This document shows positions 1 to 7,837 of a stretch of DNA of 13,560 nt, piece after piece. The stretch spans positions 1 through 13,560 of the forward strand of contig JAGGWO010000098.1 in NCBI GenBank assembly GCA_021157485.1. The letters are read 5' to 3'. The notes under the pieces were generated by a model, which saw nothing but the letters and a program-made list of their open reading frames with translations, searched no databases and was not told the origin of the DNA. Made by a program: the position numbers and the translations under genes. The stretch's first letter is position 1. Every line of letters begins with the position of its first letter. The stretch comes from Sulfurimonas sp. Its GTDB lineage: Bacteria > Campylobacterota > Campylobacteria > Campylobacterales > Sulfurimonadaceae.

Positions 1-1814
1 ATGTTGGTGATGATAAGATTTTACTTCCTGTTGAGAACTTGGATTTTATTGACCGATATATTGCCAGCGGTGGTTCTACTCCTGTTTTAGACAGACTAGG
101 TAAAGGCAGTTTTGGAAAACTAAAAGCTAAGGTTAGAAAACGTCTGCTTGAAATAGCAGGTCAAATTGTCAATACTGCAGCAGCCCGCTCTCTCATAAAA
201 TCTCCAAAAATAAGTGTCAACAAACAAGAGCTTAAAGAGTTTCAAAAACTATCAGGTTTTGAATATACTGAGGATCAAACGCAGTCTGTAGATGAGATTA
301 TAGGGCAAATGAGTTCAGGCCATATTATGGATAGACTACTAAGCGGTGATGTTGGTTTTGGTAAGACCGAAGTAGCTCTAAACACTATTTTTGCAGCTTA
401 TAAGTCAGGCTACCAGTCTGCGTTTATTGTCCCAACAACACTTCTTTCAGCTCAACATTTTCGTTCACTTCATGAGCGTTTTTTTGAGCTTGGAATCAAG
501 TATGCAAAACTAGATAGATTTGTAACTACTAAAGATAAAAACGCAGTTATAAAAGGTTTGGCTTCAGGTGAGATAGATTGTGTAGTTGGAACGCACTCCC
601 TTTTTGGACTAGAGTTTAAAAAACTGGGAGTAGTTATTATAGATGAAGAGCATAAGTTCGGTGTGAAGCAAAAAGAGAAGATTAAAGAGTTGTATCATAA
701 TGTGCACTTACTTTCTATGAGTGCAACACCAATTCCGCGTTCGTTAAATCAGGCAATGAGTTCTATTAAGACAATGAGCCAACTCTTAACTCCACCAAGT
801 GAACGTCAAGGTGTAAGAACCTTTGTAAAAGAGTATGATGAGAAGTTGATTAAAGAGGTTATTTTAAGAGAGCTTCGTCGCGGTGGACAGGTTTTTTATG
901 TACATAACTCGATTGACCATATGCCTATAAAATTTGGTGAGCTAAAAGCACTGCTTCCAGATTTGCGTATGGTTATGTTGCACTCTAAAATATCAGCAGT
1001 TGAAACTGAAAAAGAGTTACTCAAGTTTGAAGCTGGCGAATATGACTTAATGATAGCGACTTCTATTATAGAATCAGGTATTCATATGCCTAGAGTAAAT
1101 ACTATTTTAGTAGATGGTGCAGACAGATTTGGTATAGCTGACCTTCATCAGCTTCGTGGTCGTGTTGGACGTGGAAGTTATGAGGGTTTTGCCTATTTTA
1201 TAGTTCAAAATAAAGAAGCTCTTACAGATGAAGCAAAAAAACGTCTTTTAGCCTTAGAATCTAACTCATTTTTAGGTTCAGGTTCAGTGCTCGCTTATCA
1301 TGATTTAGAGATACGTGGTGGTGGTAACTTGGTAGGTGATGCGCAGAGTGGACATATTAAAAATATCGGTTACTCACTCTACCTTAGAATGTTAGAAGAT
1401 GCTATAAAAGAGCTTAGTAATACCCAAGAGAGTGAGCGAGCAAAAGTTGATATAAAACTAACTATCTCAGCCTATATCTCTGATGAGGTAGTTAAAGAAG
1501 ATAGGCTGCGTTTAGATGTATACAGACGTCTTTCTCAATGTGAAAACGCAGTAGAAGTATATGAGATAGAAGAAGAGCTCATAGATAGGTTTGGAGAGTT
1601 GGATAATCCAACAAAACAATTTTTTGAACTGATGGTTATTAAGCTACTTGCACTAGATAAAAAGATAAAATCTGTTTCAAATTATGGACAAAATATTACT
1701 TTTACATATTTGAATGAATCAAAAGAGACTATAAAGTCTAAAAGCAGAGATGATGATGATATCATCAAAGAGACTCTTTTTTATCTGAGAAACTCTAAGC
1801 CAAAAGTACTTTAA
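1..1814 (+). CDS. mfd: Transcription-repair coupling factor Mfd, 3' part (5' end outside window)
   Basis: Mfd is a cytoplasmic DNA translocase that removes RNA polymerase stalled at lesions and recruits the UvrA excision machinery. The reading frame is open from base 3 (GTT GGT GAT GAT...), so the TTG at 39 is an internal leucine and the gene starts upstream of the window. About 603 codons are visible. In order they give the end of the CarD-like RNA-polymerase interaction domain (to about codon 50), the superfamily 2 helicase core with Walker A GDVGFGKTE (about 345-371), a DEEH box at 642-653 (Mfd and RecG more often show DEEQ), SATPIPRS, the motif VI region HQLRGRVGRG (about 1147-1176), the EIRGGGNLVGDAQSGH segment, and the C-terminal TRCF domain. 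Family members in this phylum are close to 1000 residues, so roughly the first 400 are missing only because of the window edge. No frameshift is seen. Stop TAA is at 1812-1814. Confidence 0.96.
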   Translation, partial: VGDDKILLPVENLDFIDRYIASGGSTPVLDRLGKGSFGKLKAKVRKRLLEIAGQIVNTAAARSLIKSPKISVNKQELKEFQKLSGFEYTEDQTQSVDEIIGQMSSGHIMDRLLSGDVGFGKTEVALNTIFAAYKSGYQSAFIVPTTLLSAQHFRSLHERFFELGIKYAKLDRFVTTKDKNAVIKGLASGEIDCVVGTHSLFGLEFKKLGVVIIDEEHKFGVKQKEKIKELYHNVHLLSMSATPIPRSLNQAMSSIKTMSQLLTPPSERQGVRTFVKEYDEKLIKEVILRELRRGGQVFYVHNSIDHMPIKFGELKALLPDLRMVMLHSKISAVETEKELLKFEAGEYDLMIATSIIESGIHMPRVNTILVDGADRFGIADLHQLRGRVGRGSYEGFAYFIVQNKEALTDEAKKRLLALESNSFLGSGSVLAYHDLEIRGGGNLVGDAQSGHIKNIGYSLYLRMLEDAIKELSNTQESERAKVDIKLTISAYISDEVVKEDRLRLDVYRRLSQCENAVEVYEIEEELIDRFGELDNPTKQFFELMVIKLLALDKKIKSVSNYGQNITFTYLNESKETIKSKSRDDDDIIKETLFYLRNSKPKVL

Positions 1815-1823
1815 GGAATAAAT

Positions 1824-2633
1824 ATGCGAATAGCATTTATAGGTGATATAGTAGGTCAACCTGGACGTAAGATGGTACAAAATCATCTACAAAAAATTAG
1901 AGCAGAGTATAGTATTGACTTTGTAATAGCAAACTACGAAAATGCTTCTCACGGTTTTGGACTAACTTCTAAAAACGCAACGGAACTTGTCTCTTTTGGT
2001 ATTGATGTGATGAGTGGTGGTAATCATACTTGGGATAAAAAAGATATCTTGCCTCTCTTTGATACACATGAGCTTCTCCGTCCTCATAACTACCCTGAGG
2101 GTGTTCCTGGAACTGGATGTAAGGTTTATGATGTGGCCGGTGAGAAACTTGGGGTTTTAAATCTTATGGGACATTTTTCTATGCCATATACTGATAATGC
2201 GTTCAGATGTGCCGAGGAGACAGTTGCATCTCTACATGAAGAGGGTGTTAAAAATATATTTATAGATTTTCATGCAGAAGCTACAAGTGAGAAACGCGGA
2301 ATGATGATGTTGCTTCAAGGAAAAGTTAGTGCTATTATCGGTACACATACTCACGTTTCAACTGATGATTTTCAAATTTCACAAGGAACCGCTTACTTAA
2401 CGGACATAGGCTTGAGTGGTTGTAGAGATAATGTCATTGGGATGGATGCAAAAGTTCCTCTTAAACAGTTTCTCTCTGGAATGAAAGGGCATTTTGATAT
2501 CCCTAAAAAGTGTAAATCAATTTTACAGATAGCCATTATGGATTTTAGTGATTCAAAGTGTAGTGGGGCATTTAAGTTAAAATATTTTGACGATGGAAGA
2601 GTTATTAAAAATGATGCGTGGATTGAAGATTAA
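1824..2633 (+). CDS. ymdB: YmdB-like (TIGR00282) metallophosphoesterase
   Basis: This 269-residue protein belongs to the YmdB/TIGR00282 family. The Bacillus member is a two-metal 2',3'-cyclic-nucleotide 2'-phosphodiesterase that influences RNA turnover and biofilm behaviour. All metal ligands expected for the family are visible at matching positions: Asp8 in GDIVGQPG, Glu39 and Asn40, Asn67 and His68 in GGNHTWDKKD, His150 in FHAEATSEK, and His175 and His177 in GTHTHVSTDD. Length is typical and there is no signal peptide, so it is cytoplasmic. A small deviation is Tyr38, where the family usually has Gly (ANYENA rather than ANGENA). The start ATG lies 9 bases after the mfd stop and has an AAGGA ribosome site at 1813-1817 overlapping that stop, so it is probably co-transcribed with mfd. 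Its physiological substrate here is not known. Confidence 0.93.
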   Translation: MRIAFIGDIVGQPGRKMVQNHLQKIRAEYSIDFVIANYENASHGFGLTSKNATELVSFGIDVMSGGNHTWDKKDILPLFDTHELLRPHNYPEGVPGTGCKVYDVAGEKLGVLNLMGHFSMPYTDNAFRCAEETVASLHEEGVKNIFIDFHAEATSEKRGMMMLLQGKVSAIIGTHTHVSTDDFQISQGTAYLTDIGLSGCRDNVIGMDAKVPLKQFLSGMKGHFDIPKKCKSILQIAIMDFSDSKCSGAFKLKYFDDGRVIKNDAWIED

Positions 2634-3085
2634 GCGGTGATTTTGTAGTAGTTTTCATTTGCTATATATGTGTTTAGCATGGTGTGGCGTAGATTGTTTT
2701 CTTTTATATCTTGAATATTTTGGGGCAATTCTCTGTTTATTTTTGGTGTTTGGTCGAGTGTAGTACGAGGTGCTAGAATAAGAGAAAATATTTTAGAGTT
2801 ATCACTGTAGGCATTCTTAGCCTCAGCTTGAGCTTCTAACTTTAAAAATTTAGTTTTTGCACTGCTTTGAGAGTTCTCTTGCAATTTTTGTTGATTATTT
2901 AGAGATTTATAGTTTGATATATAATTAATTGGAAATTTAGGAGAAGTATCTACATTTTTAACTGTTTTAGAGAGAAGTTTTGCCTCAAATGATTCTGCAC
3001 CGTTCTCGCTCCTATTCACCCTGTTTTGTTGAGTTCTAGCAGTTGATTCAGTGTTGACATAAGTGCTAAACGATGATACATACAT
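2630..3085 (-). CDS. Hypothetical protein, unrecognised, convergent with ymdB
   Basis: A 151-residue protein that I do not recognise. It has no cysteine, no membrane segment and no signal peptide, and is rich in Asn, Gln, Ser and Lys, so it is probably soluble and partly disordered. A segment at about residues 80-95 (FLKLEAQAEAKNAYSD) could be helical. I chose the ATG at 3085 rather than the GTG at 3088 because the AAAGG ribosome site just upstream (minus strand, about 3094-3098) is 8 bases from the ATG and only 5 from the GTG. A TATAAT box on the minus strand (3117-3112) lies a suitable distance upstream. The stop overlaps the ymdB stop by 4 bases, tail to tail. The ribosome site, -10 box and open frame make it a likely real gene, but I can support no function. 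Confidence 0.68.
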   Translation of the reverse strand: MYVSSFSTYVNTESTARTQQNRVNRSENGAESFEAKLLSKTVKNVDTSPKFPINYISNYKSLNNQQKLQENSQSSAKTKFLKLEAQAEAKNAYSDNSKIFSLILAPRTTLDQTPKINRELPQNIQDIKENNLRHTMLNTYIANENYYKITA

Positions 3086-3111
3086 CACAAAAACCTTTAT
3101 CCCTTTTAGAC

Positions 3112-3117
3112 ATTATA
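3112..3117 (-). promoter_or_regulatory. -10 box (TATAAT) for the minus-strand hypothetical gene
   Basis: Read on the minus strand these bases are TATAAT, followed by the AAAGGGATAAAGG ribosome-site region and the ATG at 3085. The implied leader is about 20 bases. No convincing -35 box is seen, which is common for housekeeping promoters in Campylobacterota. Confidence 0.45.
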
Positions 3118-3199
3118 AATCAACACGACTTTAAATAATGTTAAAGAGTTATGATGTATCATTTGTGTATAAACTCACTTTTTACTAACTATCTAGTTG

Positions 3200-3205
3200 T
3201 ATACT
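3200..3205 (+). promoter_or_regulatory. Candidate -10 box (TATACT) for the response-regulator/kinase pair
   Basis: TATACT lies 31 bases upstream of the ATG at 3236, preceded by a T-rich stretch (CACTTTTTACTAACT) but no clear -35 box. A second, weaker candidate is TATAAA near 3169-3174. It lies in the divergent region between the minus-strand gene and the two-component pair, downstream of an inverted repeat that could be an operator. Confidence 0.35.
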
Positions 3206-3235
3206 TTGTAAAAGAAAATATTTTTGGATGAAATT

Positions 3236-3913
3236 ATGGATAGTTTAAAAAATCTTACTATTTTATATGTTGAAGATGATGATGAAGTAAGAGAAAATAT
3301 TGCTCAGAGTTTATCATATTTTGTAAAAGATGTATTGTCTGCAGGGAATGGTAATGATGCATTTGAACTTTATGAAAAGTATCCACCAGATATAATTATT
3401 ACAGATATAGACATGCCAGGGATGAATGGTTTGGAACTTGCGGCTAGAGTAAGAGAGCATGATAGTTTTATACCTATAGTTGTTATAACTGCATATACAA
3501 CTGAAGAGTTTTTATTAGATGCTGTTTCCCTTCATCTTGAGAGATATCTAGTAAAACCTGTAACTCTGGCAAAACTAAAAGAGAGTTTAGAATCTTGCTA
3601 TTATAAATTAAAAGAGTTAAATAGAATTACACTGAAGTTTTCTACAGGCTATACTTATAACCTTACATCAAATATTATGGAAGATGAAAATGGGGAACTC
3701 ATAACTTTACAAAATAAAGAAAAATTACTTTTAGAGTTGTTATTAAAAAATGTCGATGCTGTAACTTACTATAGTGAAATTGAAGATGAAATTTGGAAAG
3801 GTGAAAAGTTAAACAGAGGTTCTTTAAAAGCTTTGATTCTTAAACTGAGAAAAAAACTTGGAAAAGATAGTATAGTTAATGAAAATGAATTGGGTTACAG
3901 GTTGCGTATTTGA
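3236..3913 (+). CDS. OmpR-family two-component response regulator
   Basis: A 225-residue DNA-binding response regulator. The receiver domain (about 1-120) has the acidic pocket in VEDDDE (Glu13, Asp14), the phosphoacceptor Asp57 in TDIDMPGMNG, Thr85 in VVITAYT and Lys107 in YLVKPV, so it should be phosphorylatable. The C-terminal part (about 130-225) is a winged helix of the Trans_reg_C type, with EKLLLELLLKN, the recognition-helix region RGSLKALILKLRKKLG and the closing hairpin NELGYRLRI. I chose the ATG at 3236 over the in-frame TTG at 3224 because TTGGA sits 7 bases before the ATG. The stop overlaps the TTG start of the kinase by 4 bases (TTGA, 3910-3913), so the two are translationally coupled and form a cognate pair. 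Targets are unknown; the secretion operon starting at 5817 is the obvious candidate by position. Confidence 0.9.
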   Translation: MDSLKNLTILYVEDDDEVRENIAQSLSYFVKDVLSAGNGNDAFELYEKYPPDIIITDIDMPGMNGLELAARVREHDSFIPIVVITAYTTEEFLLDAVSLHLERYLVKPVTLAKLKESLESCYYKLKELNRITLKFSTGYTYNLTSNIMEDENGELITLQNKEKLLLELLLKNVDAVTYYSEIEDEIWKGEKLNRGSLKALILKLRKKLGKDSIVNENELGYRLRI

Positions 3914-5706
3914 GTAAAATTTTAGCTAGACTTTTTATATTACTACTTCTTATCTCTTCTTCTATCTCTGCGTTTACTATTTATGAAGACAAAAATTCTC
4001 ATATTACTGAAAAAGAGATATTTAAATATGAAGATAAGTTTTATACTCCAAAAGAGGGTGCTTACTCTTATACTGATTCTAGCTTCTGGTTGAAGTTTGA
4101 TTTTTCCAAAGATATCACACCTGAAAAATATATACTTTTTAACTTTGCTGTATTAACGTATGTTGATATGTTCTATAAAAGTGATGGTATTATCCAAGAG
4201 GTCAATTATGGAGCGGGTGTACAAAGAGAGCTCCCTTTTAATGAAATAATCCTCACTATACCTCTAGAAAAAATAGAGAGTAAAATAATTTATGTAAGAA
4301 TTAAACATAAGGGTGTTTTGTCTCTTGAAAATAGAATATTTGACTCTAAAGAGGATATATATAATCTCCTTGTGTTAAGAGATGATATCACTACATTTAT
4401 GGTGGCCATTACAATACTCATTATGTTATTTATCTCTGTTATAGCTTATAATCTAAAAGAGATAACCTATCGACTATTCTTGATGTTACTATTTTTTACC
4501 CTTATTATGGAACTAGCAATAAACAACTCTTTAACATGGATAATTGGAGCTAAAAATATAGATTTTATTTTTCAAGTAGGGGTAGATTTAACTGCTGTAG
4601 CTTTGTATCTATTTATCATGAATATTACAAATATGAAAGAGGCATTTCCTAAAATATATAAAATATTTAAATTATTAACAACTATTACACTCTATATTTT
4701 TATAACAGAATTTTTACAAAACAAAGATATTCATACAATAAAAACGGTTATTATAGTTCCAACATTTTTATCAATAGTATTTGCAAGCTTGGTATATATG
4801 TATTATAAAAATGTGAAATATTCAATTTTAATCTCAATAGGGTGGTTGTTTTTTCTTGCCTCAGCAGTTGTTTTATATTTAAGTGTAAATGGAATGATTA
4901 TAGGTGTCTACAATCCAATTATCTGGAAGGTCTTAATCATACTCGAGATGATTACTTTCTCACTTCTGTTACTTTATAGAATTAAAGAGTTAGCTGATGA
5001 AAATGTTAAACATGAGCTAGTCTTAGAAGAGCAGTCAAAGTTAGCAGTTATCGGTGAAACATTAACAAATATAGAACATCAGTGGCGCTCACCTCTTTCA
5101 AAAATATCATCAAATATCATTGCCTTGGAGACTGAACTTGAAGTAAAAGGAAAAGTAGAGAATAAAAGCCTGAAAAAAGCTCTTGTAAGTATGACAGATA
5201 CACTTGATTACATGACAAACTTGGTTGATTACTTTAAAGTATTCTATATGAAGGATCAAGATAAAAAACCTTTTTTAATAGGAAATTCATACTTAAGAGT
5301 TAGTCGACTACTTGAGTATGATTTTTTAAAATATTCAATTCAAATAGAGTATATTGATAATGATAAAATTCAGATACTTGGACATCTTAATGAATTTACA
5401 CAAGTACTATTAAATATTCTATCAAATTCACGTGATATTTTTATTCAACGTGAGATAAAAAAACCTAAAATAGAGATAAATGTCTCTAAAAAAGACAATA
5501 ATGTAATTATAACTATTGAAGATAATGCTGGAGGAATTGATGAAGAAAATTTAGAGAATATTTTTAATCAATTTTTTTCTGATAAAGATAAACAAAGTAC
5601 CGGTGTAGGGTTATACCTATGCAAACATATTGTAGAGAAAAAAATGAATGGAACTATACGCGTCAAAAATAAAAATCAAGGTGCAAGATTTATAATAAAA
5701 CTATAA
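3910..5706 (+). CDS. 7TMR-DISM sensor histidine kinase
   Basis: A 598-residue membrane sensor kinase. A signal peptide or first anchor (about 1-21) is followed by a periplasmic sensor domain (about 22-155) of the 7TMR-DISMED2 type (SFWLKFDF, FNFAVLTYVDMFY). About seven hydrophobic helices (roughly 160-357) match the 7TMR-DISM membrane module. The cytoplasmic kinase follows: phosphoacceptor His390 in NIEHQWRSPLSKIS, N box LNILSNSRD (501-509), G1 box EDNAGG (537-542), QFF (554-556) and G2 box GVGLYL (565-570). All catalytic boxes are intact. The start is a TTG overlapping the regulator stop, with CAGG at 3898-3901, 8 bases upstream. No alternative ATG leaves the leader intact, so this start is probably right. 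DISM sensor domains resemble carbohydrate-binding folds, so the signal may be a sugar or envelope component, but this is inference. Confidence 0.92.
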   Translation: MSKILARLFILLLLISSSISAFTIYEDKNSHITEKEIFKYEDKFYTPKEGAYSYTDSSFWLKFDFSKDITPEKYILFNFAVLTYVDMFYKSDGIIQEVNYGAGVQRELPFNEIILTIPLEKIESKIIYVRIKHKGVLSLENRIFDSKEDIYNLLVLRDDITTFMVAITILIMLFISVIAYNLKEITYRLFLMLLFFTLIMELAINNSLTWIIGAKNIDFIFQVGVDLTAVALYLFIMNITNMKEAFPKIYKIFKLLTTITLYIFITEFLQNKDIHTIKTVIIVPTFLSIVFASLVYMYYKNVKYSILISIGWLFFLASAVVLYLSVNGMIIGVYNPIIWKVLIILEMITFSLLLLYRIKELADENVKHELVLEEQSKLAVIGETLTNIEHQWRSPLSKISSNIIALETELEVKGKVENKSLKKALVSMTDTLDYMTNLVDYFKVFYMKDQDKKPFLIGNSYLRVSRLLEYDFLKYSIQIEYIDNDKIQILGHLNEFTQVLLNILSNSRDIFIQREIKKPKIEINVSKKDNNVIITIEDNAGGIDEENLENIFNQFFSDKDKQSTGVGLYLCKHIVEKKMNGTIRVKNKNQGARFIIKL

Positions 5707-5787
5707 TTCACTTTTAAATCACCCCTGTTAGATATAATTATCTTAGTAATATGCCACTGGAATAAAATATGCTAGTGAAGTCTATAT

Positions 5788-5793
5788 TATAAT
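5788..5793 (+). promoter_or_regulatory. Candidate -10 box (TATAAT) for the type I secretion operon
   Basis: A perfect TATAAT lies 24 bases before the start of the TolC-OmpA fusion and just ahead of its AGGAGA ribosome site (5803-5808). A second TATAAT is at 5733-5738 inside the near-palindrome AGATATAATTATCT. Neither has a clear -35 box. The 110-base gap (5707-5816) between kinase and channel gene holds no convincing terminator, so read-through from the regulator/kinase pair is also possible. Confidence 0.45.
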
Positions 5794-5816
5794 GTTTATT
5801 TTAGGAGACAAAAGTA

Positions 5817-7826
5817 TTGAAACTGTTTTTGAATTTTATTTTACTGTTTAGCTTACTATCATCATCACTATTTTCTCTAACGCTTCAAGAGAGCGTAGTT
5901 GAAGTTATGAATACAAATCCGATTGTTGCAGAGCGACTAAAAAACTACAGAGCAACACAACAAGATTTAACTGTTGCTGAGTCTGAATACTATCCAAGTG
6001 TAGATTTTAGAGCTTCTCTTGGTTACAACAGTGCTGGAGCACTTAAAACTTCAGATGAAGATTGGAATCATGAAGTACAAGATGAGCAGTACAACAATTA
6101 TGAAACATCTTTAATCCTGACACAAAACCTATTTGATGGTTTTTCAACTACAAGTAAAGTTGACTACCAAGAAGCAAGAATTTTAGCAGCTGCATACAAC
6201 TATATAGAAAAATCAAATGACTTAGCTTTTAAAATGACAACTGCTTACTTAAATGTTATTCGCTCATATGAACTTCTTCAAACTGCAAGAGAAAATGTGC
6301 AGATTAATGATGAGATATTTAGAAAGGTAAAAGATCTTTTTGATTCAGGGCTTACTACTGATTCTGAAGTTAAAAAAATAGAATCAGCCCTTTCTCTTGC
6401 GCGCTCAAACCTTACTGTTCAGAGAAATAACTCACGTGATACAGAATATAGTTTTAGAAGAGTACTCGGTCGTATGCCAAATGTTGCAAATATGAGTAAA
6501 CCTGAATTAAATATTTCTATGCCAGATAGTATCGAGAGAGCCGCGCTTTATGCAGTAAATCATAATCCATCACTGCTTGTTAGCCGTTATAATATTCAAG
6601 GGGCACAAGCACTTCATAGGCAAACTCAAAAAGACTTTTACCCAAAAATTGATTTAGAGCTTGCTCAGAATTATAATGATGCAGATAAACTAAATAGATT
6701 TAATCAGCCAGATGATAGATTTACAGCAAGACTAGTTCTTTCATATAATATATTTCGTGGAGGAGCAGACACTGCAGCAGCCCAAAGAGAAATAAGTAAG
6801 ATAAATCAAGAGATTGATATTAAAAGAGATCTTAAGCGTCAAGTTATTGAAGGCCTAGATCTCTCTTGGAATGCTTATGAGATGATTGCGCAGCAACTTA
6901 TAGACTTAAAAGATTATAGTCGCTTTAGTGAAAAAACACTAGAGCTTTATAAAGAAGAGTATGATTTAGGTCGTCGCTCTCTGCTTGATCTTTTATCTGC
7001 TCAAAATGATGTTATAAACTCTCGTTCTCAGATTATTATTGCAGAGCATGATTATCTTTTAGCAAAGTATCGTATCTTGGATGCGATGGGTCTTTTACCG
7101 ATGGCTATTGTTGGAGATACAAAAGATTTTAGTTCTCGTGTAAATCTTTACACAGATGGCGAAGCTCATGAAATATTAGATACTATCCCGGTAAAACTTG
7201 ATGTTGATGGAGATAATATTGTTGATAATCTAGACCTGTGTGATAACTCGCTTTTAGAGAATAATATCATGCCTTATGGTTGTAAAAAGATACTTAGAGA
7301 TAGTGATGGTGATGGTGTACGTGACTCAAGAGACAAATGTCCGCTCACTCCTAAAAATGCTAAAGTTTCTCCTGATGGATGTGCCCTTGATGGTGATATG
7401 GATGGGATTAAAGATTATAAAGATAAGTGTCTAGATACTCCAATAGGTTATGAGGTAAATGATGATGGTTGTGCCATATCACTGAATCTTGGTGTGAATT
7501 TTAAATATTATAGTGATATTATAGAAGAAAATTCTGAAAAAAATATAGAAAAATTTGCAGAGTTTATAAAAAAGAATTCTCATTATGAACTCAATATTGT
7601 AGGACATACAAGTACTAAAGGTGATGCAGATCTTAATAAAAGACTTTCACTAAAAAGAGCTAAAGCTGTAAAGTTGGCTCTGATAAATTTAGGTGTTAGT
7701 GCAAATAGTATGACAACAGAAGGACGAGGTGAAGAAGACCCGATAGTTGAAGATACTTTATCTGATTCTTCATTAGATGGCAAACTCCTTAATCGTCGTG
7801 TAGAAATAGAAATTTCAATAGAGTAA
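5817..7826 (+). CDS. TolC-family outer-membrane channel fused to TSP3 repeats and an OmpA-like domain
   Basis: A 669-residue chimeric envelope protein. Residues 1-20 are a signal peptide (FSLLSSSLFS). Residues about 21-425 are a type I secretion outer-membrane factor of the TolC/LapE kind, with two repeated outer-membrane-efflux units: barrel strands such as SLILTQNLFDG and RLVLSYNIFRGG, and coiled-coil helices such as FDSGLTTDSEVKKIESAL and EEYDLGRRSLLDLLSAQND. Residues about 461-553 hold three thrombospondin type 3 calcium repeats (DVDGDNIVD, DSDGDGVRD, DGDMDGIKD, each followed by a Cys). Residues about 556-669 are an OmpA-like peptidoglycan-associating domain ending NRRVEIEI. Ordinary TolC/LapE proteins end near 430-480 residues without this tail. 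In the OmpA part the Asp of the HTD motif is Ser599, while Arg614 of LSxKRA is kept. The TTG start has AGGAGA 8 bases upstream and places the signal peptide correctly. It is the first gene of the secretion operon; the next starts 11 bases downstream. Confidence 0.93.
   Translation: MKLFLNFILLFSLLSSSLFSLTLQESVVEVMNTNPIVAERLKNYRATQQDLTVAESEYYPSVDFRASLGYNSAGALKTSDEDWNHEVQDEQYNNYETSLILTQNLFDGFSTTSKVDYQEARILAAAYNYIEKSNDLAFKMTTAYLNVIRSYELLQTARENVQINDEIFRKVKDLFDSGLTTDSEVKKIESALSLARSNLTVQRNNSRDTEYSFRRVLGRMPNVANMSKPELNISMPDSIERAALYAVNHNPSLLVSRYNIQGAQALHRQTQKDFYPKIDLELAQNYNDADKLNRFNQPDDRFTARLVLSYNIFRGGADTAAAQREISKINQEIDIKRDLKRQVIEGLDLSWNAYEMIAQQLIDLKDYSRFSEKTLELYKEEYDLGRRSLLDLLSAQNDVINSRSQIIIAEHDYLLAKYRILDAMGLLPMAIVGDTKDFSSRVNLYTDGEAHEILDTIPVKLDVDGDNIVDNLDLCDNSLLENNIMPYGCKKILRDSDGDGVRDSRDKCPLTPKNAKVSPDGCALDGDMDGIKDYKDKCLDTPIGYEVNDDGCAISLNLGVNFKYYSDIIEENSEKNIEKFAEFIKKNSHYELNIVGHTSTKGDADLNKRLSLKRAKAVKLALINLGVSANSMTTEGRGEEDPIVEDTLSDSSLDGKLLNRRVEIEISIE
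7197..7475 (+). repeat. Thrombospondin type 3 calcium-repeat region in the TolC fusion
   Basis: Three acidic DxDxDGxxD-type repeats, each followed by a Cys and a proline- or glycine-containing link. At the DNA level the unit at 7299-7320 (GATAGTGATGGTGATGGTGT and two more bases) is nearly identical to 8525-8546 in the next gene. These repeats bind calcium in characterised proteins and commonly act as stiff linkers before OmpA domains. Confidence 0.65.
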
Positions 7827-7837
7827 GGGAGGTAATT

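Noticed and set aside
39..41. TTG at 39 as the start of the first gene
   Set aside because: The frame is open upstream to base 3 and encodes plausible Mfd sequence (VGDDKILLPVEN); a protein starting at 39 would lack most of the conserved N-terminal domains.
5730..5743. Near-palindrome AGATATAATTATCT after the kinase gene as a terminator
   Set aside because: The stem is only 5 A/T-rich base pairs with no T run; it is more likely an AT-rich promoter-like patch or chance.
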